In this document: one piece after another, positions 25,212 to 38,800 of the stretch | Position numbering within the stretch: the first letter of the stretch is position 1 | How the letters are laid out: each line of letters starts with the position of its first letter | Assembly: GCA_964057225.1 (NCBI GenBank) | Contig: OZ059895.1 | Coordinates: 15,119,001 to 15,183,000 of the forward strand | Direction: 5' to 3' | DNA from: Auanema rhodensis | Taxonomy: Eukaryota; Nematoda; Chromadorea; Rhabditida; Rhabditidae | DNA length: 64,000 nt | Program-made: the position numbers and the translations under genes | The notes under the pieces: generated by a model | Told to the model about the DNA's origin: nothing | What the model saw: the letters and a program-made list of their open reading frames with translations, nothing else | Database searches by the model: none

Positions 25212-28200
25212 TTCTCTCTCTCTCTCCCTGTTAGATTTTCCATAAGATCAAGCTGTGTTAGAATTATAAAAAAAAACAAAGGCAAATGAGATATTTGATT
25301 TTTTCAGTTTGATTGGCAATGAATTACAACCAGGTGTTCAACTTATTCAAACATTAACCAATAACTTGAGTTGATGATGAATGATATACATAGCTTTGCA
25401 GACTTTTTTTGAGGAAAAAAAAACAAATGAAATCTGACCTACTAGTATGCTACTGCAGATGTTTCACATACATCTCTCAATGTTGAAACTTCAATGTGCG
25501 AAGAAAAGTAAGGAGAGATATCTCATATAGCATGCAATTTGCAATTTGGATGAACTTTGTGGTCTCTCTCTCTGGTTGTTCTGCTTTCGTACCGCTTTCA
25601 TTCCTTTGCTCACACTAGCTTTCCTCCTTCCACTTCATCTTCTACTTCCTCTGATACAGCTGCATCTGAATCTGCAACAGCTGCAACGTGAATGACGTCG
25701 TCATGATGGTTGTTATGGGATGTATGTATATGTATGTGCATGTCTCTGGTAAGGAGATTTTGGATATAATGATGTAGAACACAGTCATCAGTAATGTATT
25801 CTTACATGTATGTGCTCATAGAGATTGTTCTATGACATACAGTGATTTCATAATTCATTTCATACACTAATAATCCAATAATAATAATAATTGTTTAGTA
25901 ATAAGCTGTAATTTTTATTTTATTTTAATTTTAAAATGTGTATTAAACTTGAACTATGCGGTATAAACACGAAAACTTGAGATTTATAATCTACATTCAA
26001 AGATTTGACAGGTTGAATTAGATAACTACATGTCCGGAAGTACAAATTCATGTTCAAACATCTCGTAATATTTGACAAAATATTTTTTTTACTCAAAAAT
26101 AATTACAGAACATACATACATCTTGATTATTGATATAAAGTATATAAAAATTGTTTTTATTATTATTATTATTATTAAATATAATAATAATAATAATAAA
26201 TATAAAAATAGATATATAAAAACTATTTTCAATATAGTATAATACGTCCGACGTTTCTTTTGTGTCTCTGTATGTGCGTGTGTGTCCTTTTTTGATTTGA
26301 AGATTAAGAATCAGAATTCAGATGAAGATATATTTAATTTATATAATTTATATATAAATATATAGCTAACTATATGTATATATTACATAGCCCTTTACTT
26401 TTACAACTATCAATCCTACAAGATTTTCTAATTTTATTTGTAAAAGCAATATGATGTGCGCTTCATGTAATGCATATTTACAAATTTACTTAATATTAAA
26501 GGATCTTTGTCTGTGGCATTATTATTATTATTAATAATATTATTATTATTATTATATATTCAAGCTAATTTGCATAAAATGTAGGGGTGGTGGAGTGCAC
26601 GTTGACCGCGCATTCTATCATTTCATATTTTTGAAATTCAGAGAACGGTTGTGTTTCTCATTATCATCACTTTTCACCTCTGTTTTCCATCACTTTTTTT
26701 CTATTCTACCTATATGTAACCTAAACAGATGCACGTATCGAATTCGTTTTGATGTCGGCTATATTTGGCCATATAACTATGTATTGGTTGTGGTAATATT
26801 AAAATCTCTAGCCGAATATATTTATTAATTTTAATCTGTCCGGTATTTACATCATCATCATCATCATGTCATCAACCATCAATTTTTCTTTTTTTTTTTA
26901 CCACGCTTTTGCTTAACATATATAAAAGAATTTTATAAATTATGATGTCATTCTAATCAGTGTAATAGTTGTCAAAGACCACGATTGATAGGAATGCTAT
27001 ATGATCGTGCCTGCTTGGCTGTGCGCAAAGCTAAAAGAACGGCTTGCTAATCGCTCATCGCTATTTCTATTCGAATAATTATATTGTACTCTATTTTTAG
27101 TCAAAGAAAAACCTCCTCTTGTTTGAAAAAAAAAGAGAAGAAACAAAATGAAAAACATCGTCAAATATTATGTCGTAATAGCTGCCGTTGTGTCATACGT
27201 TGTTGCTTGTTCTTTCCGTCTTTTTTTTGCTGTTTGACTTTATTTTCTTTATAAAAAGAATGCATTTTACATACTTGTTGCTCACTTATATTTGATCTAC
27301 AGCATGCTTTCCAGCATATGAGTGAAATAAGCAAAACATATGCCAAAATTGAATTTATATCGTATATAAACTCAGGACTTATACATCGTCATCATCATAA
27401 TCAATAGCTTTTTTTGCATAATTTAAAAGACAAATTTTGTGACTGATGCCGTAATTTAGGAATATAGTTACCAAAAGATTTTTTAAAGTTTTAATCTGGT
27501 CTCACGCCATATCTTCTACTGATTCTCGACTCTTTTCTTATTTGTAATGTTTTGATTAAAAATTATTTCATTTGCTTCGATTAATTCGAATCTGTGAAGA
27601 TATTACGTAGCATACATATCTTATTGGAACAAAATAAAGCTTTGGATTGTAGTAATTACATGCTCATGATGATGATCTTGAAATATCAAGTAGTCGTCCA
27701 TATTCTATGAATCTTTTGTCTAACTCTCCCTTCATCTCTCCCTCTTCTGCCCACTCTATCTATGTTTTCTTACTTGTCTTTCTTCTCTGTATCCTTGTCT
27801 CACCTCGCTTTATCTGTTCTCTTTATCTAATCATGGCAAGGTTACTCTTGTAGAGTCTTGAGCTATCTAGCTATGCCCGTATACATCCCCTAATCATGGT
27901 CATTTTCCTCAGTTGCAAGCTGGTTTATGAGCTTTGATCACTGATTCGCTCTGAGTTCTGCGTTCAATACGAGTTTCTTTACATTACTTTGCTGTCTGCT
28001 CTCATTTCTTTGATCATGTTTCGATGTAAATTAATACATATTTCCTTTATTAATTGGTTTACTTTTCTATATTATCATCGTATGAGCGTAGTTTTGATTA
28101 AGTTTCCTGACATCATTAGCTCATTCTATGTCACTTCTCCATCTTTTTCTCTCTCTCCTTATCGTCTGGCTATAAAGCAGATGCCAAATTGATTGTTAAC

Positions 28201-30169
28201 TCCTAAAGTTATATGAAAGCTCTTACTTTGGTATCATTCGAATCACATATACTTCGTTTTATTTTCTCTTCGTGAACTATTTCAAATGAATATTCCCCAC
28301 TTTTTACGCCAATTAGGCATCTCTCGTTCAACAGACTCGACTAGAAACAAGGAGATCAATTGTTATCTGAAAGAAGCCTTGATGTGAATATATTTTTAGA
28401 AAATCATGAATAGAGAGATAGAGGGGTATCAGATAGAAATAGAGAGACGAAGTTCAGAGAGAAAGAGGGAGAGAAATGTGGGCAGAGAGAAAGAGAGAAT
28501 GCCTATAGGTGAAGTACATACAGTCTTGTTTGGAATAGAATAACATGAAGCAGAGACACAAAGTCATGTTAGAGACGAAGAGTTCATGTGTTTCAATCAG
28601 TCTAATCCTTGTCGACCGGGTGTCTTTTCTCTCTCTCTCTCTCCTTCTCTCCTACTCTGTCTACTCCTTTCTCCCAGTTTTTCTCTCTTTATAATTATCT
28701 CTATCTCTCTCTCCTTTTCTCTCTACTTCTCCATTATCTTCTCACTTTCTCCATTTGCAACTCCATATTGCTCTTTTCTTTTTGATCACTTACTTTGTAT
28801 GTTTTCATTATAACCGCAAATATTAACTGGCAATGTTCACAAGTTTCCAGACCACATGCTTATTTTGCTGGTAAATGAATCGTTTCCACTACCCTTAGTT
28901 TACTAAATTTGCTCCTTTAATTTTTCTTCTCCAGTCCTTTTCAACTAAATCACACAAACATTGTTACATTTCCCCTTCTCCCACCCTTCTCTCCTCTCCA
29001 TTTGTACTGTTTTTCATTCGAATTCATAGTTGTGATCACGTTGTCAAGCTTAACAAATGGCTGTTCTACCACTTTGTTTTACGTTTAGTTTTATAATATC
29101 GATTATTCTATATTTTACCATATATCATGCATGTTTTAATAACCATTCAATTGGTAGAAAACGTTGTTCTAATTCATCTTCAGTAGTTTACTGTTTTTTT
29201 AAAATTTTAACATGTTTTCATTTTTCATTTCATTGTCGATAGGAGCGGTTGTATTCACACTCACACTTTGCGTCATTTTTAAGAAAAAATTTAATTTACT
29301 CTCTGTTCATCATTGTCTTCTTCTTATCCTTCTTCGTCCTTCTTTCAATTAGCATTCTTCATATATATGTATAATATATATTACTATAATGTATTTCAAA
29401 CTCATTATTCATTATTAAGAGTTTTAAAAAAAAGTTTTCGGCACAATAGCATGCATTTATTACCTAATCGAATATTTGTGTTTGCTTTGCACACTATGTG
29501 AAGCCCGTCTAACGAAATTCTAGTTTAGCTCTTCTCTTTGTCATCATCTGTAATGAAGCTCTCTTTCCATTTTTATTGATCTTTTATAATATTCGTTATT
29601 GAATTTTGATTAATTCACCTACAGACAGTACTGCTTATTTACATGTTATTCTCTTTTTTTCTCAATTATTTTTTACTTTACATGTTACTTATCGACAATT
29701 GTCGCCTTCAATCTTTTTATCTTTCCCTCTCTTTTCGTAATTTATAGTTGATTTTACATTTCACTTCACTTTGTTTTTTCTATTATTCTCATTTTCATGC
29801 CTATCTCTTTTCTGTTCTCCCTTAAGTAATTTGCTGCATTCATTCAAACGAGTAACGAACTTCTCCAGGTCCCAACAGGATTCATATATATTTTTTTTTT
29901 TCTTTAGTAATCATATCTATATTTAGATAATATTATTTTTATATCCATTATCTTATGAAAATGAAAAGCCACCAAATCCCAGGGTTCGCATTGTTTCTGC
30001 CATTTCTTTTCTTCATCACCGATTTGCTAATATTTTGCCTTGCTGTTATCAGTTGCTCATCTTGTACCTCGTCGACTTAGTGTCAAAATGATATTTTATT
30101 TCCATTTGCCTTCATGTTCTTCTGCTGCTTTTGTCCAGTGTTACCTTCTTTTCATTACAGTTAGTGTAT
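23115..30169. other. 7-kb gene-poor region
   Basis: Separates the MOLO-1-like gene (-) from the nuclear receptor gene (+), which are divergent, so it should contain both promoters. I found only microsatellites: GAA at 23756-23784, CT at 25161-25231, TTA/TAA inverted runs at 26154-26200 and 26518-26556, and CT at 28627-28735. One weak candidate for a small secreted-peptide gene lies at 26953-27346 on minus (see findings). No transposase, tRNA or conserved domain seen. Confidence 0.55.
25161..25231. repeat. (CT)n microsatellite, interrupted
   Basis: CT repeat interrupted by TTCT and TTTC steps, in the gene-poor region. Confidence 0.95.
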
Positions 30170-32188
30170 ATGACTGCGACTATGAAACAAGGGAGTGATG
30201 AACTCAATGAGAATGGATCTGCTGTATCCGGACAAACGATAATGGCATCATCTTCCAAAAATAATGTTAACTGCGCTTCATCACAGCTTGAAGAACTTTG
30301 TCTAGTTTGTCAGGATATTTCAACTGGATATCACTATGGTGTTCCTTCGTGTAATGGATGGTAGGTTTTCTGTTATTATCTTCTTCATTTATTATTTTTT
30401 CATTTCAGCAAAACATTTTTCCGACGAACTATAATGAAGAATCAATCATTCGTATGCCAATATGAGGGGAAATGCCCTGTAGATAAAAGTAACATCATCT
30501 TCAAATATATATAATAAATGTTAAATGTTCATTTAAGGTATAAGATGTGCATGTCGTCATTGTAGATTTGAAAAATGCTTACAAGTTGGAATGGATAGGA
30601 ATGGTAAATAGTGGCGCTATGCTGTTTCTTTCAAATTAATTTTGCAACTTGTTCCAGCAATTCAACAGAACCGTGATCCTATTGGCTATACAAAACGTAC
30701 ACGGAGATATCCCCCCATAAAGAAAGCAGAAAGCTCAGATGAATGTTCACCAAAATCCCAGCAGGTTCGTATACAATGTGCTTATGACACTAATCTTGCT
30801 TTAATTTCAGTCAAACCCTACAGAAGAAGCAGAGGATAGGTTTTTAGGCTATTTAACGACAGTGGAAGAGTTTTGTACGAAGTTCCGATTATCAGCTTAT
30901 AACTCTACACGACATCTAACGGATGCCGTATGTTCGCCCTGTCTTCTGACTGATGAAAAATTTATGAATTGCTATGCTGAGCCTGTAGGTTCTTAGATCT
31001 TGTATATGTGAATGGCCTTCTATAAGTTCTTAATCATTGTTTAATATTTCTTTTAGGCTCCCAGTCATACAATTCAACAGCCATTAATGTATGCAAGCCA
31101 AGCGGATTATCATTATTGGCACGAAAGGTTCATTGTCGATGAAAAGTACACTTTTTATCGCTTAGATATTTCAGAGATTGGATGGTTATGATTGAGTGGG
31201 CTAAAACGATACCTGTTTATCAGAATCTACGATTTCCGGATAAAGTATGAATTTGTATTATAAGATTATTATTAAGTTTCATGTTTAGTTAGCTTTATTA
31301 CGACATTCGGCAATTACATATCCATCTCTAGTTCATACTTTCTTCTCACCTGATCATGGATTAGATACTATTGTATTTCCAAATGGAGCATATTTCGATC
31401 GTACGCCTGAACCACAAAGGTTTTTAAGATTTTTGAAATTATTTTGATAATCAACCGCTCTACGACAAACATATCAACAAAATGAACTCTGCTTGTACGG
31501 CGTTGTGCTTAAAAAATCAGTTTATGCTAATTTTTGTCCGTCAATTGCATTGAAAATGGAAACTCAAGTTCCGCATCCAGTTGTTAGTACTATGATCATA
31601 TTTCAGGCCAGTAGGATTTAATAAAAAGAAATATCAAATGTTGGATCAACTACTAAAGCCAATGAGGCAAATGCAAATCGATTTAACCGAATTCGCCGCT
31701 TTTAAAGCAATTTTTTTCCTTAATCCCGGTTTGAATTTTTTTATGTTTTGGCGTATAATATTCTCCATTCATTTAGATGCCGATGACGTAGATGCAACTT
31801 CGAAAACAGCCCTCAGTGAGGGCAGAAGTTCTATAACAAATGCTCTATATAGGTATATGGTCAAGAACAAAGGAGCTGAAGAAGCAGGAGACAGGTATAG
31901 CTCTAATTAACTTTTCTTTTTTTTTCTGTGCTGTGCTGTGCTGTAATTTACAAAGCACGTCGTCAGATGACATTGCAAATTGTTTTTTGTAGTTGTCAAT
32001 GCGGAAGTGCTGCTTAACAATTTGTATCTTGTAGGTTTGGTCGACTTCTATTACTCGGAACAGTGCTAGCAACAATGGCAGTAGAGATGAAAGAAGCTGT
32101 TCTTGTGGCCGATTTCTTTGACCAAATCCGTTTCACCACATTCGCAAAGCAACTGTTGTTTGGAATCAAATCTGAACCAGCTATATGA
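30170..32188 (+). CDS. Nuclear hormone receptor, nematode CNGCK P-box type
   Basis: Ligand-type zinc-finger transcription factor. The chosen ATG lies 9 bases after a TTTTCATTACAG acceptor, consistent with trans-splicing. Nine exons join in one frame. The DNA-binding domain has all eight zinc ligands: C-L-V-C and C-N-G-C-KTFFRR in the first finger, then C at FVCQY, GKC, RCAC and HCRFEKC in the second. The P-box CNGCK is typical of the HNF4-derived supplementary NHRs of nematodes. A basic hinge (GYTKRTRRYPPIKK) follows. The ligand-binding domain includes DWMVMIEWAKTIPVYQNLRF (helix 3-4 signature), LALLRHSAITY, LTEFAAFKAIFFLNP (helix 8) and FGRLLLLGTVLATMAVEMKE (helix 9-10), and ends in LFGIKSEPAI. 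I cannot assign a specific nhr number. The receptor appears full length. Confidence 0.9.
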
Positions 32189-33211
32189 GTCTCAAACTAG
32201 GCATAGAGAGGGTCTGCAACTAGAAAATTCGGAAAAAGCACACGACCCAGCATCTACTTGCTACAAGGATTGTCTTCGAGAACAAAAAGCCCTTCGTTTG
32301 TTCTTTTATATTGGAATGTTTTTTGGTGTCATACATACATAGATGGAGTTCGTTTTTCGTTTACATAGGTCGGACCGTTATTACATTTTCCTTTATTTCA
32401 AAAAAAAATTTATCCATAATAGCCCGTCTGTTTTCGGTAAACATCACCTCCGTTATATTTATATAAGCTATTCCTAGACATGGGTTTTGATTCTATTCAT
32501 TGTTCATCTTTGAGAATGCCTTCAACTATCTCCATCATTTCGTTTTTTTCGTATTCGTTGTACCACTATCATCATCAGTCAATCTTCTTTCATAGAGCTA
32601 TATAGTACCAGATTTCTTTTCAGATGCTATAAACTGAAAAACCGAATAGAGATTCATTATTATTATTATATTATAAATATATTTAATTTCTGTTGTAAAA
32701 CATCAGTCACATTCATGTAGTTTTCCAAGAAATTAACTCAACTAATGCCTCTATACACTCAAGGACCTCCTATTGTGATCATTGTACTTTTTCTTCCATC
32801 GTATTTTACCTCATTGATGACTTTTTTTCACAAATAACGTATAAATTTCTATTTTTTTGTCTTCAATTTTTCATTCATAACCATATATGGGTATTGAAAG
32901 CTTGTAAGATAGGTGGAAGTGTCATTAAGAATTGCAATGGTTCCTACGACGAAAGCTGGAAGAAAACCAGTTGTCATCTCTTCTACGGATGACCATCATC
33001 TCAACATACCCATAACGCACATACAATGTCTATCCGCTCATGCATTTGATTTCAGAAAGTCATTTTTGGCGAAAAATCTTATGAATACTAGCATGCAATT
33101 TTACAGAAAAGCTTGTTCAAGTTCTAAATATCTGAATCTACCTACTTCCTTATTTTGAAGAACAGTGTCGTCAACTGCGCGACTAAAATTACATTTCTTC
33201 CAGAAAATGCA
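32189..33211. other. Intergenic, 3' flank of the nuclear receptor gene
   Basis: AT-rich with no convincing gene. It ends in a TTTCTTCCAG acceptor at about 33194-33203, just upstream of the next start codon, which fits a spliced-leader site. Confidence 0.5.
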
Positions 33212-34005
33212 ATGGGCAGGATGACTGTGTTGCTACAACAGTATATTATCCTTTTAATTGTTATTCCTTGCATTGTGGCTCAGGTAATCTATAGAAGGAT
33301 CTTCACCTCATTCTTCTGGCTGTTTTCTGCTGCTTCTGCTTTTTTTCATTTTTTTCTTTTGAGAAATGTGCTTCTGATGAAGAATGCTCACGACATTGGT
33401 CTCATGCTACATGTACTCGAGGGCGATGTCGATGTCCGCTAGACACGGTCAGGAAAAAGAGTCCTTCGAGGGAATGGATTTGTCTATCAGTGAAAGACGC
33501 TGGTTGGTTCATCATGATTTTTGTTTCAACCTTGTTTGCTTGAACGATGTTTCAATGTTCACGTTTCGCTCTATTACAGCCACTGGTGAATCTGGACCGC
33601 CGTTAACATGTCCACTCCCTGAAGGAGCTGGTTATCAAGTGATTCTAAGAAATAATTCGGCACCAGTTCAATGCTCAACTCGAATAGAAACCTCTTGTCC
33701 TCCTGGCTATGAATGTATACAAGGTCTTTCGATATTCGGACCTCTAGATGGGATTTGTTGCCCTGATCCAGGTATGTCTAAGAGAAACTGGAAAAATCAA
33801 CAGTTTTTTTCCAGATACAACGTGTTCTCATCCCATTTTTGACAACGAAGAAGGGACGTTAGAGCGATGGGGATTTGATGGAAAACAATGTTTACAATTC
33901 AAATGGCATCCTGATAGACCATCAACATCTAATAATTTCCGTACCAAAGCTCATTGTGAAGATTATTGTATAAAAAATATTAAATATGCTCTAGACGACA
34001 TATAG
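33212..34005 (+). CDS. Secreted lustrin-like / divergent Kunitz protein
   Basis: Four exons (33212-33283, about 33367-33501, about 33581-33771 and about 33817-34005) encode about 197 residues. A signal peptide (core YIILLIVIPCIVA) leads into an EB-like Cys-rich module (KCASDEEC ... CTRGRCRC) and a lustrin-type module (CPLPEGAGY ... CPPGYECIQG ... GICCPDP). The end is a Kunitz-like segment: CSHPIFDNEEG, RWGFDGKQCLQF, NNFRTKAHCEDYC. The Kunitz fold landmarks (W-x-F/Y-D, NNF, final C-x3-C) are clear. However, only four of the six standard cysteines are present, lacking the pair that pins the inhibitory loop, so protease inhibition is doubtful. Such modular lustrin/Kunitz proteins are common in nematodes as secreted or cuticle-associated proteins. 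The ATG at 33221 is an alternative start. Confidence 0.82.
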
Positions 34006-34522
34006 AATATAAATATTCCTAAACTATGCATTACATGCCTTAACTCTTAGATTTCCTTAATGATATCAGTTTGCCAACCACTTTATAATGAGTAGATATT
34101 CTTTTCACTCTCTATACTGTCCAATCAACCAATAGAAAAAAACGAGAAAGAAACCAGAAAAGTGAAAACTAATATTAAAGACATAAAAAACAACAGTGTA
34201 AAATTCTCGCAATACTATACGTATCATTAAACTTATAATCTCATATAATTTTAAAACATTTTCACATACTTTTAGAGTAATTTTTTGAAGAAATAAACAA
34301 ATTTTTTCCGTGTACGCAAAAATAATCTATTCTAAATTGAACCCTACGTGCAATTACGACTAAGACTAAAAAAATAGTTTGTGCTTTAAATTATATTATT
34401 CTTTTTATTCGTTGATTTAATTAGCTTCTAACTAGTAGTAATATAAACATAATTTAATGCAATTAATGTTTGAATGTAGTAATACCTTTAAATGCTTCTA
34501 TATAAGTTTTTACAGGTGTTAA
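34006..34522. other. Short intercistronic spacer
   Basis: AT-rich sequence between the Kunitz-type and release-factor genes on the same strand. It ends in TTTTTACAG followed by GTGTTAA before the next ATG, a possible trans-splice acceptor. Confidence 0.5.
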
Positions 34523-35216
34523 ATGAGTTTATTGTTTCGACCTAGTTGCAGTACCTTAAATGTTTTATCCCTAGGATGGAGAGTAAGACGAATTTTTATT
34601 TGAACTTCAATTACTTTACATTTAGAATATTGTATGTTCAAATTCAACTTTTACGGGAATAATCCCAACTGAAGCAATTGAGAAGAAATTTTCATTAAGT
34701 AGAGGTCCTGGTGGCCAAAATGTTCAAAAAAATGCAACAAAAGTAGCGAAACATAAGTTTTCTTCACGTTTCATTTGCTTCATGTTCAGGCAGAAATAAG
34801 ATTCAATTTGCAAGCTGCCGATTGGATCCCCGAACAGTTGAAGGAACCTCTCACAGAGCGTCTACACAATAGAATTAATGCAAATGGAGAAGTATTATTG
34901 TTGATCTTTAATCCTATAATATGAGTTTATTTTGCTAATAAGGTGATCATTAACAGCGACAGAACAGCTGAGCGAAATCTTAATTTGGCCGATTGTTTTG
35001 ATAAGCTTCGTTCCACTATATATGATGTTCAAAGAGGTCTCAATGCTCGCACTGAAACGGAAGAGGATGTTCTTATTCTGAGAAAAGTTGTGTACAAATG
35101 TTTATAGTTTTTCGAATATCTTCTTATAGAAAGCGGAGAAATCTGCTCAACAGCGTTTGGCTGAGAAACGAAGACTACAAGACAAAAAGCGAATGAGAAG
35201 CAGCACAGATTTCTAA
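34523..35216 (+). CDS. Mitochondrial peptidyl-tRNA hydrolase / ribosome rescue factor (ICT1/MRPL58 type)
   Basis: About 170 residues in five exons. Class I release-factor-like protein lacking a codon-recognition domain. It is predicted to hydrolyse peptidyl-tRNA on stalled mitochondrial ribosomes, and the mammalian counterpart is also a structural protein of the large subunit. The catalytic motif SRGPGGQNVQK (GGQ) is encoded around 34700-34732, followed by KAEIRFNLQAADWIP, as expected in this family. The basic C-terminal tail (QQRLAEKRRLQDKKRMRSS) would sit in the mRNA channel. The first exon encodes MSLLFRPSCSTLNVLSLGWR, a basic, hydroxylated sequence that fits a mitochondrial presequence. 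The gene lies about 0.5 kb after the Kunitz-type gene and 0.65 kb before the cyclin gene. A member of the mtRF1-like class is less likely because the protein is short. Confidence 0.92.
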
Positions 35217-35860
35217 ACCTTCGAATAACTTTTGTATAGGATTGTTGATTTTTGTTTTTTCTTTGTCAGTTTAGGATAAACTATTTTATACTTGTTTTCC
35301 CTTCGTTACACTAGTTGTCCTGCGGCTTTTACCGTATTTATACCTTTATTTTCCCATAGACTCATGTCATCTTCCGATCGTTCTCCATTGTTTTTTACCA
35401 AAAAAAAAAGTCATTTTGCGTGTCAAATATTGTTCCGTATACGACGCTCTCGTCCTGGTTAACTTATTTCAAATTAATATGCCATTTGTTTTGACCATCT
35501 TGTGTCTTTGGATGTCACGTGTGACCCCAATGCGATTGTGCATATAGATTATCGCCCTTGTACGTCCTCTATTCCATTATATTTCTCTCAATTCCGTGTA
35601 CCCACGAAGGTTATACCTTCTAGGTTCCACTTTGGATATCTCCACAGTCAGTCATTCTCTCATTCATTTGCCAGTCTGTTCAGGTCAGTTGGTCCGTTGT
35701 GTTTGTTTGTTTACATCTCAACTCTGATGGGGTGAGAGCATCATTCCCTTTCTATTTCTCTCTCTCATTCTCCCGCAAAATCGATTGTTAAGTTTACGTG
35801 CGTGTGACCCATGCACTTTATATCTGGAATTTCTTGTAATTTTCCGTTCGCTTGACGACA
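35217..35860. other. Short intergenic spacer
   Basis: No gene recognised. It contains the 3' end of the release-factor transcript and probably the cyclin 5' region. Confidence 0.45.
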
Positions 35861-38800
35861 ATGACGAATACAGAATACATAATTCCTCATTATGACCATG
35901 CCTCTCTTGGAGAACGTCTCATTTTCTCTTCATCGTATGTCTCTTTGTCTTTCTCCTCTCACCATATTTTCCCTTGTTTCCCTCTATCCCTCGTACTCTT
36001 TCTCCTTTTTCTCTCCATGTTTCCTTTTCTTTCCTTCTATATCCCCTTCTCCCCTTTCTATTCGTTCTCCCTCATTCAGTATTTCTCGTTCTCGTAACTG
36101 CATAAATCGATACTGCTTCTAGCCCCCGCACCCAAAAGCCCGCCTCCTTCAGGGACAACATTGACTCGTCAAGATTACCAGTAAGTTGGCTCGGTAATGA
36201 AAGCGAAACTGCCTTATCTTCAATAAATTTGAATTTAAAATTCACTTACTTTGAAAATTAATGTTCTGCCGTCAATGACACGTATGACAAATTTTTCTTT
36301 ATCACAGCTTTTCTCTCTCAATTGTGTATTGGAAATGGCTTTAACTTGTCTCCAGTTTAACACTCACATACGAATTATTGCGAGTTTTTAATTCATTTCG
36401 TGAACCTTCCTTCTCGGGCCCGCGATATTTCGCAAACTGGCGAACATAGTCGCAACCATTTTTCGCCACTTTTCGAAAGGCCCTAGCGCCCCTCCTGTTA
36501 GCTCTATGGCTATCATTTCACTTCATTGTGCTCGTTGGCTGTTAATTCTTTAACGTTCCAACTATCTTCAACTATCGTTATGACCACCTGTGACTGGCGT
36601 TTTTACAGTTCTGAGGACTATGTTCCTTTCTGTAAAAGGCCATCTATTGACCCTCGTCCACCTGCTGCTACTACTCCGTCTGCAGCAGCAGCGGGTGCAG
36701 TTCCCATCCCATCGTCATCTGCAGCCGTTCTGTCTCTTTTCTCGTCTCTTATAGACCCCATGTCACCCTATGAACCTGGTATGTTGATTTTCTTTTTTTA
36801 CGAATATTGGCTTGTTTTCTGTTATTTTCCAATTGCGGTGCCTTGCCGCGCTATTGTCCATACAGAAACTTCGGCTATTAAAATTTCCTGATAACAGGAA
36901 GATTACGTCATTCGTGTTCAATTGTCGAGCTTTTCTAACTTCTCTTATTCATTCTCTGATGTACGACAACAATTCAATAGCATCATAGTAGTATGATGTT
37001 GTTCTGAAAATCTGATTGAGTACATCAATTTCGTTTTACCTCTTCATCACAACCATCATCACACTGTCACCACCATCATCAACATGTTGTTTTTAATTTT
37101 TTTTATTTTCAGGGCACGTCTCTTCGTGCGATATTGCCGGTAGTGGTCAGATGCAGGATGGCTCTTCAGATAATTTACAATTTACTGAGCTACTACTACG
37201 TCGAGAAGAGGTCCTATGCCAACTGCCGGCAAGATTAGCACAGGTACAGTATTTACATTACTTATTATATTTTCTTTTTTTTTCCTTTTTCGTCTGTTCT
37301 ATTATACTCCATTTTCTACTGTGGTGGTCGATTTGACCTTGTGTAGCTTCTATTGCTATCTATTAGTTAACTGCTTCAATTAATAGACAAGCGATAATAG
37401 TTCCGCATTTGAAAATCAATTTTTGAATTCATTTTGTCAGCTTGCTAGCCTTATATTTTGGTTGTTATCTTGAGTCAGCTGACATTGAAACGGCCATCGC
37501 GGTCTTTGCCACATTAGAAAAAAAACTTGTTGAAGTAGGTTGATGGGTCAATTCATGTCTTCAAGTTATGCGATGTGATTTATATAGTAAAATTTAAGTT
37601 TTTCGTATGGTTCTTAATACTGAGTATAGTTTATAAAGCTTAGGAAAAGATGATGTATGTCAAGATAATATTCTTTCATCTTTTACGAGAGGGATAAGCT
37701 GCATTGTGTCCCTCTCGCCAATGCTCAGCTCAGCTCTATGTATTTAGTAAAATAATCACCACATATTATATCAGATGTACTTATGGGATTATATATATAT
37801 ATTCATATATGTTTTATAATTTTTCTAAGTTTTTTTCATTGCAGGGAGAAGGAGTGATCGGCTGGGCTGATCGAGATCGAGAAGCAGCATGGATCTGTGG
37901 TGCTGCTCGAAGGCTCGGATTAGACACTGATAGTATATCAGCGGCTATAGCCTTATTAGATAGAGTCGTATGCTCCACACGTGTCCCTCCCAAGTACGTT
38001 TTGTCATGTATTAACCTTTGATCATGCAAGTTATTCAGATATATCAATTGCGTCGCTGCGGCGTGCCTTCACATCTCAAAGAAACTTTGTGAGGATAATG
38101 AAGAAACTACAACGAATTTTCTCCGTAGATTACGGCTTGAATATAGTCCTAGTGAGATGAAACGCATGGAAACAAGAATTCTAGGTAAACTCCTTTACAA
38201 CTTCCTCCTTTCTAAAACTTTTTATTTAGCTCTTCTCGGATGGGATGTTCAACTTCCAACTCTCTCAAGGTTCTTGGATGCAATGATGTCACCTCTCGGC
38301 GCTCATTATCTCATTTCTCCTATAAGGTTTTGCAGTTTTTTCAGCCTCTATTTACATAATATATTTTTAGATGTCATCTGGAAACGGTTCTTTGTTCTTC
38401 CCATATCATGTCACAGTTTCGACCATCTGTCGTAGCTCTTTCCTTAGTGTCTTTGGTATTAGAAGCAACCCGTCGTCACTGGCTTAGATCCAGTCATCAT
38501 ATAATCAAGACCTTTAAGGTATTGAAACACTTGAAAAGCTATTTTATTACATTGTTTGCTTGTTTAGGTTGATATGGGTGAATTAATACGGTGTCGGGAG
38601 AAAGTATCCTCTTTATGGGATCGTTGCTTCATGCCATCCTTCTCTTCTTACGGTTTACTAGCCAGCAACTATCCCAACTTTAGATCTTCACATGTCAGTT
38701 ATGAGCAGATCAAAGTTAACACTGCGAATGACTTGTGTGTATTCAATAGGTAAGTATCTATATTCTTCTTTCACATCCCTTTCGACATGTTATTTTCAAT

